Shown piece by piece: positions 1 through 8,754 of a DNA stretch of 44,242 nt. A model generated the notes under the pieces. That model was not told the DNA's origin and searched no databases. It worked only from the letters and a program-made list of their open reading frames with translations. The stretch is from Candidatus Woesearchaeota archaeon. Its GTDB lineage: Archaea > Nanobdellota > Nanobdellia > Woesearchaeales > UBA12501. The stretch is taken from NCBI GenBank assembly GCA_016177345.1, contig JACOVM010000077.1, forward strand, positions 1-44,242, in the 5' to 3' direction. Within the stretch, counting starts at the first letter, position 1. Each line of letters begins with the position of its first letter. The translations under genes were made by a program, and so were the position numbers.

Positions 1-443
1 ACATTAATTTTTGAATGTATCTCTTCTATTGCTTTCTTAACACTTCTACTTTTAGTTTCTATATAAATATCTATGTCACTATCTTTTTCAGCCAGCCCTT
101 TTGCATAAGAGCCGAAAAGGATAATCAGCTTTTCATCGGTTTTCTTGAGAATCTCCTCAAAAATAATAATTAATTCTGGATTATCACGCAATAATTTAGT
201 TAGCTTATGCAGCTCTGCCTTTAAGACGTACGTACGTGAGCGGATATCCTGCTTTAGGTAAAAGATTTTATTCTTTCCCTCTGTTCTGGAATCAATTGCC
301 TTATTTTTTTTAAGGTCATTTAATTTTCTTAAAACAGTAGAATGGGGCTCGTTGAGCTGTTTAGCAATACCCCTAACGTGATTATCTGACCTCAACAATA
401 ATTCGATAATGTCCAGCTCAAGATTGATCCTTTTTTGAACCAT
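1..443 (-). CDS. HTH-nucleotidyltransferase (MNT-type) protein, C-terminus cut by window edge
   Basis: Read on the minus strand, the ATG is at 443 and the open frame runs off the window at residue 147. Residues 1-60 form a winged-helix HTH (about 15-45: S-D-N-H-V-R-G-I-A-K-Q-L followed by a recognition helix H-S-T-V-L-R-K-L). Residues 106-130 carry the nucleotidyltransferase signature: L-F-G111-S112-Y-A-K-G, then D121-S-D123-I-D125, the usual metal-binding acidic pair. Proteins with this order are typically antitoxins or regulators of MNT type, often paired with a HEPN toxin; the partner, if any, would lie beyond the left edge. A TATA box about 25 bases upstream suggests a leaderless transcript. 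It is a distant paralogue of the gene at 8176 and shares a 20-bp-spaced direct repeat with it. Family assignment is confident; function is inferred. Confidence 0.85.
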   Translation of the reverse strand, partial: MVQKRINLELDIIELLLRSDNHVRGIAKQLNEPHSTVLRKLNDLKKNKAIDSRTEGKNKIFYLKQDIRSRTYVLKAELHKLTKLLRDNPELIIIFEEILKKTDEKLIILFGSYAKGLAEKDSDIDIYIETKSRSVKKAIEEIHSKIN

Positions 444-462
444 ATGTATCAAATATGAACCA
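438..462 (-). promoter_or_regulatory. Direct-repeat putative operator (TGGTT x2, 20-bp period)
   Basis: On the minus strand TGGTT occurs at 462-458 and again at 442-438, exactly 20 bp apart, with CATAT after the first copy and CATA before the second. The repeat lies between the TATA box and the start codon and overlaps the ATG. A 20-bp (about two helical turns) spacing suits two tandem dimers or a dimer of HTH domains. The same arrangement precedes the paralogue at 8176. Confidence 0.45.
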
Positions 463-474
463 GATATATAAAAA
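462..474 (-). promoter_or_regulatory. TATA box of the 1-443 HTH-nucleotidyltransferase gene
   Basis: On the minus strand the sequence reads CCTTTTTATATATCTGG. Its centre is about 25 bases upstream of the ATG at 443, the spacing expected for a leaderless archaeal transcript. Confidence 0.7.
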
Positions 475-690
475 GGTTTCTGTTTTGAACGAGCTGGCCC
501 CTGAGGCTTGCCTGGTAAAGCGGACATTGTTCATAGTGGTTCCCCATTGAAAAAAAAGCATCAAAAATTCAGCTGTAGTGCGCTATTGGCTGCAAGGCAT
601 ATGCCCCTTTTTTGGCTTCATTGCCTCATTTTTTGAACGTTGTTTTCTGCCAACCCCGAATTTTGGCTTGCGGAAAAGCTTTGCAGAAAA

Positions 691-703
691 CAAAGTTTAT
701 AAA
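691..703 (+). promoter_or_regulatory. TATA box for the 731 surface-protein gene
   Basis: CAAAGTTTATAAA ends at 703. The predicted transcription start is about 725, only a few bases before GTG 731. This argues against the longer open frame that begins upstream at 578. Confidence 0.65.
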
Positions 704-730
704 CACGCCACTCCTGAATCAGCCTTAACG

Positions 731-3700
731 GTGAATCCATTGACGGCACACCATCAAAAGAGGCTGATCGTTGTACTTCTGAGTATGATCCTCCTTCTAC
801 CTATTGGTTTGGCAACGATTCAAGAAGAGCATGCCGAATTAAGAGGCGATACTGACTATTGGGTGCCTGGTGCGTATGCGGATGCGGTGAGTATATATTA
901 TGATGTTGATAGTTCTGGTTCGATCAGAATAGGGGGAACCTGCACTGATGATGCAGATTGTACAGGGGGAACGTGCATTGCGGGAGCATGTGATTATGCT
1001 GGTTCACCTCTTGCGAATCCCTCAACGCCACGAAGAGTAAGGCAATGCCTATTACAACAAAGAGAGGTAGTGGGAGTTCAAGACCATCGAGAATGTTTTG
1101 TTGGTCTTGATTCGTATGACTATGACAGTCTCTTCATCAGCAGGCCGCCAGGCTGTCTTTTTTCTGCTTATACCACCAATTCAGATAGTGGTGTGTATTA
1201 TTATAGCACAGCGGCAAGTGGCATTCTTCAAGAAGGAACAGTTCTCCATCAGTCCAGCAATAATGCTGAACTATTAGATTTTGTGACAAGTGACTCTCGT
1301 GCTTCTGCTAGTGATTCCAATAATAATAACGGGCAAGACGCAAACCTTCTCTTAGAGTTCGCAAAAAAGTATAGCCCACGGCGAAATAAGGCTTCAGTGG
1401 ATAATGGAAGCAGTACTATCGCTAGAATGGGGGAACTGCTTTGTTATGCTGAGCAATGGATTATTTGCGATGTAACTGATGATTTTTATGAGTTTGGAAG
1501 TGGTAGAAACGGCTCTGGTGACATTTATGAACGCTATCCTGATGGCACCTGGATAACCCATGAAGGCCGCCTCTATCGCTATCCAGTAATCACAGAATCA
1601 GGAGTAAGAGTTTGCAGCTCTGGAGAATGGAGGACGAGAGGAGAAGTTATCGCAGCGCTTCCTGATCATACAGAAGAGTGTGAGACGAATTTTGATTGTG
1701 ACGACAAATTCGGTACACCCTTTCGTGAATATACTTGTCATGCAGGAGTATGCCTCCATACTGGACAAAGATATTGTGGTAGTGATGATGATTGCGATGT
1801 ATACGGCACGATCTGTGATGAAACACAACACACCTGCAGGGTTGACCGTGACAAGGATGGCTATAACGAGATCAATATCTTCACTGGAGAGCAAGTTGAC
1901 TGCGAGCCATCGAGCCTTGACGAGGCTGGAACATACATTGATGAAACTTCACAGGATGTGTGCAATAACGTTGATGGCAGCGGATTATCCAAATGCACTG
2001 AAAATCCTGAAGTATACGGCGGCTGCGCAAGATGCGTCAATCCTGGTGCTGAAGAATTTATAGGGGATAATGTTGACAATGATTGTGATGGAATCACTGA
2101 TGGGCGTATCGTCACGTTGGACATAGAATTGTACGATGCTGATGATGATAAGTACCTTTCCCATTTGCCACCTGGCTTTGCAAGCCTCGCTGACTTTAAT
2201 GATGTTCTTCCCGACGAGACGCAGTTCTTAGGAATAAATGACTGTAGAGACAAGGATCATGAGCTTGAGGACTTATCAGAAGAAACTATCTCCTCATTTT
2301 ATGCCATCCATCCCGGAGTCACCACAGAAGCCCAAATCCTCTCCGCCATCAATCCCGGCGCTGCAGAAATATGTGATAGCGTTGACAATAATTGCGATGG
2401 AACCATAGACCCGAGTGATTGTGATCCTGATACTTCTTCAGTGTTGTGTGAGCTGGATGGTGGAACGTGGATTGCTTCAGAAACTGGCGGAGGGGGAGGC
2501 TGCTGTGGAGATGACTTTCCTGTACGGCTTGAAACATTTATTGCTGCCGACGCCACTACAGAGTACAGCGCGTGCCTCAATTCAGTGCCAGTAAAAAATG
2601 ATGCAACCGGCGGCAGGCATATTATCTATCCCGGAATGGAAGAGGATGCGCCTGACTTCTGGGATGGGCCGGTGCGGCCTGCCGAGGATGGCATAGCAGA
2701 TAGCGTCGTGATAGAGATAGCAGGCAGCGAGTATAGCACAATAGACACTATTCATGTTCCTGTTCCTAGCTATCTTCATGGAAAGCGATTGCGATTCACC
2801 GCGGAAGCAGAGGTTTCTTCCAGCCTGCCAATAGGGGGAGAGATCAGCTTCATCCAAACAGAATATAGCAGTGGTACTGGAACAGATACACCATTGTCCG
2901 AAGAAATCCCCTTGTACGTCACAAGAGGAAGCTATCAGCAAGTTATGGCAGAGGTAACCATTGGAACTGTTCCTTCTGCTGGAGCAATGCCGCCACGGCG
3001 AGAAGTGAGGATCAGCGTGCATCGACCAGATGTATCCAGCGTGATCAAGCTCCGCAACATCAAACTATTCTATGAAGAGGAAGCAAAGGTCTTGCTGTTC
3101 AACAACGATTTTTACGCCTGCCAGGCAACACCGTTTATTGAAGATTTGAAAATGACCAATAACAATGGCAATCTCTTATCAGAAGATGCTGTTGCGGAAG
3201 AGAATTTTATGGGCGAGTGCGCCAACATTGGAAGCTGGTACTGCTCCCTTCATGATAATCCTGAACGAGCATTGTGGGACTTGCAGAATCCTTTGGCAGC
3301 AGAGCCATGGGACACGCCGAAATACATTCCTGCAGAGGAAGACGATGCATTATATAGAATCGAAGGCCCGACAAAGGGATGCTGTGCAGAATCACAGTGC
3401 TGGACTGGAATGACGTGCAATCCATCGGATGCAGAAAGCCCTGCGCGCGTGACTGGCCTGAGCTTGCTGAATGGCAACAAGTACATCTGCGACGCTGGGG
3501 TAGAGAAAACAGACTTTGCAGTCTGGAAGCCGGCAGTTGAAAAAACTGACCAGTTCGGCAATCCTGGAGGAACGTGCAGCTGGGACATGTGCTACTACAA
3601 TGCAGGGCTTCTATCGTCAAAAACTGATGACACATGCGTCAGGCATGGCTTCTTTCCGCCAGATGATGCACACAAGCCAGATGCATACTGCAATCAGGGA

Positions 3701-5692
3701 GAATGGCGGAGCAGGACGATGTTGCTGGCAGAACAATTGCTCGATCTCGATTACACCAGTGTAAAGAACGACGTTTATGCCCTTCATTGCGGCAAGCCAG
3801 ACAAGGTGTTGCTGGAGAATATTCCTGCGTTTTATCGTGAAGGGTGTGATAGCCATTCTTGCGTCGAGAGCGTGTGTGTGATGCAAAGCATGGGGCATAC
3901 GGTCATGGGCTTCGTACTTAATAATCCTATTGACGCATCACGAGAGGTGTCTCCAACAAAATTTGAAAAGTCCTTTATCCAAGCGCTGAACAAGGATGAG
4001 TTCGAAACAACAAGCAATCCTGCTGTTGTCGGCAATACTCACTTTAATTATTGCGATGACGCTATCGTTGGAGGCGACAAGTATTCGAGATGCAGTGGAA
4101 ACAGCCAGCTCTGGCTGAATCCGACAACAAACACGCTCTTGTATAGCGAAAAGAATTTTGGCTTTGATTCAGGTACTTTTGACTGGTTCCTCGGCTTTTT
4201 AAGAATTGGAATAAGCAGCCTCGAAGCAAAATCTTTTGTTCGAGAACAGCAAACCAGCGTGAAAGAGCTGTATCTGAGCAGCAGTTCCAATGACCAGAGC
4301 ATTTATGGAATTATCCATACCGCAGCAGGGCCGGAACGAATGGTGGTTGACTTTAACAATATCAAATTTAACGTGTGCGACAAGCTGAAGGATCATGCTG
4401 GGCTAACGTGCACGCCATACGCTTCCCTTGGCAAGTGGAAGTTTAAGGTAGAGAGCGACACGGACTTCAGCTTGTGGAAAGATCTCACGTCAAAAACACG
4501 AATGCCGCTTACCGTTGGACATCCAGATAGCCGTCCTCCTGCACCAACAGGAATGGCAGTTCTCACTACTGCTTCCAGCTCCTTGGGGGGATTGTTTGGC
4601 TCAACGCTCAGCGTAGTTACTGGAGCAGTAACCTCAACTATTTCAAAAACAGCGCTGTTTTCCAGAGAAAGCACAACCATCCATCTTGATTTTGACGATA
4701 GCGAAAAAGATTATGAAGCGTACACTATTAACTTTGGTGATGGAATATTGAAGAGCTCAACAAATTATAATGATCTCCAAGAGGTAACTCACACGTACAC
4801 GCTTCCTGAAGGGGTAACAGAACCAGAAACATACGACCTAAACGTGTACGTGTTAGTTGAGGACCAAACAAACCCAGCAGACCCTATCAGTGCAAAACGC
4901 TTGGCAAGTGGAGACGATATTGATGTACAGCCTCATCCGTACGACATCGACCATGACGGTGATGGGCAGACAATTAATGAGGGGGACGCGTGTGATGCTA
5001 TTCCAGAACGGCAAGCATGTGCGAGTGACACTGATTGTGGCAGTGGGCTTCGATGCATTGAAGGATTATGCGGAGGAGTGCCGACGATTTCACTAAGCTT
5101 GTTTATAGAAATTCCTTGTTTTGGAAGCGACTGCCCTCCACCCCCCATGACTATATCAAGCCCAACCATTCAACAAGCAAGGCCTATCCCGAATGAGTAT
5201 ACCTGTTATGGATTCGGAACAAGTCCACCGCTGGAGATTAGAAATATTCCGGAAGGAACTGAGAACATTTATGTCCTGATTACTTCATCAGGAAGAGGAA
5301 TTATTTATTCATATTGGGCAATTCAGATTCCTGTTTCTGGAATTAGCTCAGTAACTATCCCTGAAGGGGGTATACCAGATGGTGCTACTATCCGCTCTTC
5401 TTACACCCCTATCTGTCCCCGTTCAAGTGTTACCCTGGTTGATTTCACAGTACTGGCAGCAGACGATAGTGATGAACTTGGTCGAGCAAGCTTTTCGGCA
5501 TACGCCCCCGGCACTGGCGCCCCAATAGTATCTCCAGAAAAGAAAAGCACATGGTTCCTCGAGTGGTGCAATGATGGGTTGGATAACAACTGCAATGGGG
5601 TTGATGATGAGGCTAGCTGTGTTGAAAAGCCGCAGCGGCCTGACGTAGATGACAGTGATGAGTGGGAAAAAGGAACTGTTTTTCCTTCATAA
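731..5692 (+). CDS. Giant Cys-rich secreted protein with MopE-like motifs, PKD-like and C-terminal PEBP-like domains
   Basis: The protein is 1653 aa from GTG 731. The frame is open from 578, but the TATA box at 691-703 and a clean signal/anchor helix (H-H-Q-K-R-L-I-V-V-L-L-S-M-I-L-L-L) directly after 731 favour the later start. Visible parts in order: signal helix 11-30; Dickkopf-like Cys units near 75-90 and 320-370; an EF-hand-like D-R-D-K-D-G; MopE-like metal-binding motifs (N-V-D-N-D-C-D-G-I-T-D-G near 446-458, D-S-V-D-N-N-C-D-G-T-I-D near 548-563, D-N-N-C-N-G-V-D-D near 1613-1629); a PKD-like module near 1315-1376 (F-G-D-G, H-T-Y); a D-H-D-G-D-G calcium-type loop; and a PEBP/YbhB-like domain near 1472-1593. 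There is no C-terminal membrane segment, so it is either released or held by the N-terminal helix. Its role is unknown; adhesin or structural surface protein is an inference. Confidence 0.85.
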   Translation: MNPLTAHHQKRLIVVLLSMILLLPIGLATIQEEHAELRGDTDYWVPGAYADAVSIYYDVDSSGSIRIGGTCTDDADCTGGTCIAGACDYAGSPLANPSTPRRVRQCLLQQREVVGVQDHRECFVGLDSYDYDSLFISRPPGCLFSAYTTNSDSGVYYYSTAASGILQEGTVLHQSSNNAELLDFVTSDSRASASDSNNNNGQDANLLLEFAKKYSPRRNKASVDNGSSTIARMGELLCYAEQWIICDVTDDFYEFGSGRNGSGDIYERYPDGTWITHEGRLYRYPVITESGVRVCSSGEWRTRGEVIAALPDHTEECETNFDCDDKFGTPFREYTCHAGVCLHTGQRYCGSDDDCDVYGTICDETQHTCRVDRDKDGYNEINIFTGEQVDCEPSSLDEAGTYIDETSQDVCNNVDGSGLSKCTENPEVYGGCARCVNPGAEEFIGDNVDNDCDGITDGRIVTLDIELYDADDDKYLSHLPPGFASLADFNDVLPDETQFLGINDCRDKDHELEDLSEETISSFYAIHPGVTTEAQILSAINPGAAEICDSVDNNCDGTIDPSDCDPDTSSVLCELDGGTWIASETGGGGGCCGDDFPVRLETFIAADATTEYSACLNSVPVKNDATGGRHIIYPGMEEDAPDFWDGPVRPAEDGIADSVVIEIAGSEYSTIDTIHVPVPSYLHGKRLRFTAEAEVSSSLPIGGEISFIQTEYSSGTGTDTPLSEEIPLYVTRGSYQQVMAEVTIGTVPSAGAMPPRREVRISVHRPDVSSVIKLRNIKLFYEEEAKVLLFNNDFYACQATPFIEDLKMTNNNGNLLSEDAVAEENFMGECANIGSWYCSLHDNPERALWDLQNPLAAEPWDTPKYIPAEEDDALYRIEGPTKGCCAESQCWTGMTCNPSDAESPARVTGLSLLNGNKYICDAGVEKTDFAVWKPAVEKTDQFGNPGGTCSWDMCYYNAGLLSSKTDDTCVRHGFFPPDDAHKPDAYCNQGEWRSRTMLLAEQLLDLDYTSVKNDVYALHCGKPDKVLLENIPAFYREGCDSHSCVESVCVMQSMGHTVMGFVLNNPIDASREVSPTKFEKSFIQALNKDEFETTSNPAVVGNTHFNYCDDAIVGGDKYSRCSGNSQLWLNPTTNTLLYSEKNFGFDSGTFDWFLGFLRIGISSLEAKSFVREQQTSVKELYLSSSSNDQSIYGIIHTAAGPERMVVDFNNIKFNVCDKLKDHAGLTCTPYASLGKWKFKVESDTDFSLWKDLTSKTRMPLTVGHPDSRPPAPTGMAVLTTASSSLGGLFGSTLSVVTGAVTSTISKTALFSRESTTIHLDFDDSEKDYEAYTINFGDGILKSSTNYNDLQEVTHTYTLPEGVTEPETYDLNVYVLVEDQTNPADPISAKRLASGDDIDVQPHPYDIDHDGDGQTINEGDACDAIPERQACASDTDCGSGLRCIEGLCGGVPTISLSLFIEIPCFGSDCPPPPMTISSPTIQQARPIPNEYTCYGFGTSPPLEIRNIPEGTENIYVLITSSGRGIIYSYWAIQIPVSGISSVTIPEGGIPDGATIRSSYTPICPRSSVTLVDFTVLAADDSDELGRASFSAYAPGTGAPIVSPEKKSTWFLEWCNDGLDNNCNGVDDEASCVEKPQRPDVDDSDEWEKGTVFPS

Positions 5693-5723
5693 TGCCCTTG
5701 TACAAACCATTTTCACATGATCC

Positions 5724-8060
5724 ATGATTCGTTCAAAAGCACAATTAACCGGATTTATCCTGCTCGCCGTAGTTCTCCTGGTGCTCATCACAACGCTAGT
5801 CGTTCTCTCGAAAGCCTCAGAGATGAAAGAGCTAGAAAAAAAAGCTCACCGGATTCAGGAGCAGCTGAAGCAAACAGGAACAGTCAACACGTACATCACC
5901 AGATGCCTTCAGCAAAGTGTTGAGCAGCCTCTTCTAAAAATTCTTCGCCAGGGAGGAGAGTTTGCGCCTGTAGCAGGAATGTTAAGAACGAACTCGACGC
6001 TTCTTACAGTAGGAATCGAGCAGGCGCAGCAAGATTTCCCGCCAGAATATCCAATACCAAAAACACCTTTGGATGATCTTCCAGCGTACCCATTCGGCAA
6101 GCCAAGCTTGCCTCCCTTGTGCGAGATTGGGGGGGCGAATGATCTTTCACTGCACGAGTTCGCGTATCCCTGCCCAACAGGATCATACGGCACGGCATCG
6201 ATTCAAGCACAGCTCGAAGCCTACTCAGCACGAATGCTCACGGAATGCGCCAACACGAGCATGATGCAGGAACTATCCCAATCCGTTATTAAAACAGAAG
6301 AGCCTAAGGTAGAAATTGTTCTCGGAAAGAATGATATTACTGCGATCGCCCACTACCCTATTGTTATTGACATTGATGGAAAAGAAGTAACGAGGCTGAT
6401 GGACTTTGAGATCGTGCTTCCCATACGCCTGAAAAGGATGTATGCCGTGGCAGCGTTTGCGGCAAGAACAGACAGCCTGCTGCTCGGCTTTTCTCCAGCT
6501 ATGATTGGAACAAATAGCTCTTACAAGATCGAGGATTTTGATGACCACATGGACGTGAAAGGAAAAGAGATCGAGAACGGAACAATAATCCAGCTTACCG
6601 ACCGCCTCTCTGGTATCCAAGGCAAGCCGGTCGTCTTCCAATTCGGCAGAGAAAACAGGAGGCCTGCGCTGGACTACATTCACCACAACGAAGATGAAGA
6701 ATATGACATTCGAGTGGAAGAAGGCGAGATGGTTAGAATCAATGTCCGGGCAATTGATCCTGATGAGCTGAATCATCTTCTTCGGTATACCATAACCTTA
6801 AACAATGTTGAAGCGGTTGTGCCTCCGGGAGTGCACGAATTCGAGTTTCCACCAGGGATTCATGAAATGAGGGTAGAAGTGTGCGACAAGGGAGGATTGT
6901 GCGACTGGCAGGACATCAAGATTTTAGTGAGTGTTGTTGAGCTTGGCGCGAGCGGCAGCTCAAGCAGTGGAATTGGCTCATCAACACCGAGTACAGGGCC
7001 AGGTCCGTCTGGAACAGGAAATGGGTCTGGAAGGCCAGCCCCAACACGTCCATCAACGATATTAACCTCAACGAGCACATTGTATGGTGATTACAAATTC
7101 ATCACCAGGCAAGCTGCAACGCTAGCGTCGAGAACCGATGCCATCCTCCTTCATGCAAGGCCAATAACGAAGGAGGGTTTGGAGGATCTCTCCTCAGCTA
7201 TTTCTCCATTCAGCGATGAAGCAAACGATATCTTCAAGCTTGAAATAGAAGAAGAATGCTTCGAAGGCAGCTGCGCAAGATCTTACAAAATTAGCACGGC
7301 AAAGGCATGCACTGACAAATCAGGATCAGAGACAGAGCGGTGCAGCGCATCAAAAGGCCAATATGCCTCAACAGAAACTCTCACGTGCGTGAACGCGCTA
7401 GCATCAACGACGATAGAAAAGCAGCAGGGAAACAGCACTGGAATCTGCAATCCGAGCGCTGCGCCAAGTAGCCCAACTGGAAATTACGATAGTGGCGGGC
7501 CGTACCAGTGCAAGGCAACATGTAACTCCTTTGGAAGGTGCTTAAAGCCAGTAGAATGCTCCTGCGCTTCCGGTGGAGAATATACCGGAGATGCAGCATG
7601 CAACAATATTCCCTTTTCCTCATTTGCAGCGAGCAATTTCGTGTTTGGAACAGGGGGAACTGTTTGTAATGCCCAATGCAAGGTTGTCAGCCTTGATGGT
7701 AGTGAAGAAGCGTGTGAGTTTGCAAAAGGCCCTGGTGCATACTCTGCAGGAAGATGCTGCCGCGGCTGCGTTACCGGCTCAGGAGAATGCATTGACAAAG
7801 AACGGATCAGCACAGACAAAACAGGGTTTTGCTCAAGAGCAGCAGAACTGCTGGCGTGCAACTCATTGCGATTCTGCACGAGCCAGCCATCGAATCAGGA
7901 ACGCACTGACTCTGGATATGTATATTGCGGAAATAGCGGTGGAGGCAGCTCAGGCTTCGCCTGGCAGGCTACGCCAGCTGGGCTTGGCGGCGCGTGCAGC
8001 ACTGGCGGCTTCTGTCGAGAAAATACTGCTATTGCCCAAGGGTATTATGCCTGCCAGTGA
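5724..8060 (+). CDS. Surface protein with pilin-type N-terminal anchor, Ser/Gly/Pro linker and Cys-rich C-terminus
   Basis: 778 aa, beginning 31 bp after the preceding gene and probably co-transcribed with it. The N-terminus M-I-R-S-K-A-Q-L-T-G-F followed by an unbroken hydrophobic stretch (to about residue 28) fits an archaeal class III signal peptide, with processing expected around K-A-Q. Residues 30-60 are a charged helix typical of a pilin stalk. The middle region (about 190-400) is beta-rich and ends in an Ig/cadherin-like segment (P-A-L-D-Y-I, V-R-I-N-V-R-A-I-D-P-D). A low-complexity S/G/T/P linker spans about 406-449. The last 250 residues contain about 35 cysteines, implying disulphides and extracellular location. 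No enzymatic motif was recognised. It resembles a minor pilin carrying a large effector or adhesive head; this is an inference from architecture. Confidence 0.8.
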   Translation: MIRSKAQLTGFILLAVVLLVLITTLVVLSKASEMKELEKKAHRIQEQLKQTGTVNTYITRCLQQSVEQPLLKILRQGGEFAPVAGMLRTNSTLLTVGIEQAQQDFPPEYPIPKTPLDDLPAYPFGKPSLPPLCEIGGANDLSLHEFAYPCPTGSYGTASIQAQLEAYSARMLTECANTSMMQELSQSVIKTEEPKVEIVLGKNDITAIAHYPIVIDIDGKEVTRLMDFEIVLPIRLKRMYAVAAFAARTDSLLLGFSPAMIGTNSSYKIEDFDDHMDVKGKEIENGTIIQLTDRLSGIQGKPVVFQFGRENRRPALDYIHHNEDEEYDIRVEEGEMVRINVRAIDPDELNHLLRYTITLNNVEAVVPPGVHEFEFPPGIHEMRVEVCDKGGLCDWQDIKILVSVVELGASGSSSSGIGSSTPSTGPGPSGTGNGSGRPAPTRPSTILTSTSTLYGDYKFITRQAATLASRTDAILLHARPITKEGLEDLSSAISPFSDEANDIFKLEIEEECFEGSCARSYKISTAKACTDKSGSETERCSASKGQYASTETLTCVNALASTTIEKQQGNSTGICNPSAAPSSPTGNYDSGGPYQCKATCNSFGRCLKPVECSCASGGEYTGDAACNNIPFSSFAASNFVFGTGGTVCNAQCKVVSLDGSEEACEFAKGPGAYSAGRCCRGCVTGSGECIDKERISTDKTGFCSRAAELLACNSLRFCTSQPSNQERTDSGYVYCGNSGGGSSGFAWQATPAGLGGACSTGGFCRENTAIAQGYYACQ

Positions 8061-8111
8061 CCATCAAGAGCCTTTTGGACAAAAGCATAGATGGTTCTTA
8101 AAAAATTCATT

Positions 8112-8136
8112 TGGTTACATATATCACCATTTGGTT
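8112..8136 (+). promoter_or_regulatory. Direct-repeat putative operator (TGGTT x2, 20-bp period) upstream of MNT-HEPN pair
   Basis: CATTTGGTT occurs at 8108-8116 and again at 8128-8136, exactly 20 bp apart, with CATAT following the first copy. It sits just upstream of the TATA box at 8146-8153. The repeat core and spacing match those at the promoter of the 1-443 gene. Confidence 0.5.
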
Positions 8137-8142
8137 TTAGAA

Positions 8143-8153
8143 AAATTTATATA
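8143..8153 (+). promoter_or_regulatory. TATA box of the MNT-HEPN operon
   Basis: AAATTTATATA is centred about 26 bases before the ATG at 8176. This gives a leaderless transcript and supports ATG 8176 over the in-frame TTG at 8155, which would lie upstream of the predicted transcription start. Confidence 0.7.
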
Positions 8154-8175
8154 GTTGCTATTGTTACCATCCAAT

Positions 8176-8754
8176 ATGGCAAGGCTCATGAAAAAACAAG
8201 GGCAAATCAGCCTTCAAGAGGCATACCAAAAGGCCATGCTATGGTTTTTTGCCTTCCCCGACCAAACCATGAGCCTTAGTGATCTTGCAGCAAAGCTCAA
8301 CATCTCAAAAACGACAGCCAACCATGCTGTTGCCAAACTAAAGGGGGAAGGCTTTCTCGAGGTAAAGGAATTTGGGAGGGCATGGGGCATTACCTGCAGA
8401 AAAGGCCATGCCTACCATTATTCAAAAAAAATAGCATATAACCTCCTGCTTGTCTATGCATCCTCAATAGTAGAAGAAGTAAAGCGAGCTGTCCAAAATC
8501 CCTTGTCCATTGCTCTATTTGGCAGCTACAGAAAGGGAGATGATAACGAGCATAGTGATATTGACATTGCGGTAGAAGTGTTGGGCAGCAAAGAATTAGA
8601 GATCATTGAGCTCGGCACCTTTCCCCTATTTGGGTATAGAAAAAATGTGAAGCTCAACCTCCATGTTTTCTCTAGAAAAAAAGTAGATAGCAATCTTTTT
8701 GCAAATATCGCCAATGGCATTGTGCTTGATGGCTTTCTTGAGGCTAAGCCATGA
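8176..8754 (+). CDS. HTH-nucleotidyltransferase, antitoxin-like MNT partner
   Basis: 192 aa from ATG 8176. Residues about 32-65 form a winged HTH (L-S-D-L-A-A-K-L-N-I-S-K-T-T-A-N-H-A-V). Residues 114-134 carry the minimal nucleotidyltransferase signature: L-F-G116-S117-Y-R-K-G, then S-D128-I-D130-I. The strand that usually supplies a third carboxylate reads V-K-L-N-L-H-V, so that residue may be replaced by Asn or His. MNT proteins of known systems adenylylate and silence HEPN ribonuclease toxins encoded next door. Here the HEPN gene overlaps by 4 bp (ATGA), indicating translational coupling. The HTH domain probably allows autoregulation through the 20-bp-spaced repeats upstream. The family is clear; the antitoxin role is inferred from the pair. 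Confidence 0.85.
   Translation: MARLMKKQGQISLQEAYQKAMLWFFAFPDQTMSLSDLAAKLNISKTTANHAVAKLKGEGFLEVKEFGRAWGITCRKGHAYHYSKKIAYNLLLVYASSIVEEVKRAVQNPLSIALFGSYRKGDDNEHSDIDIAVEVLGSKELEIIELGTFPLFGYRKNVKLNLHVFSRKKVDSNLFANIANGIVLDGFLEAKP

Noticed and set aside
578..730. Extended N-terminus of the first giant protein from GTG 578
   Set aside because: The TATA box at 691-703 lies inside it, and the signal helix begins right after GTG 731. The 51 extra residues have no coding character and would follow no ribosome-binding site.
1598..4680. Many open frames of 60-146 codons on the opposite strand or other frames under the first giant gene
   Set aside because: They lack promoters, ribosome-binding sites and recognisable protein features. 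They arise from the base composition of the long Cys-rich gene.
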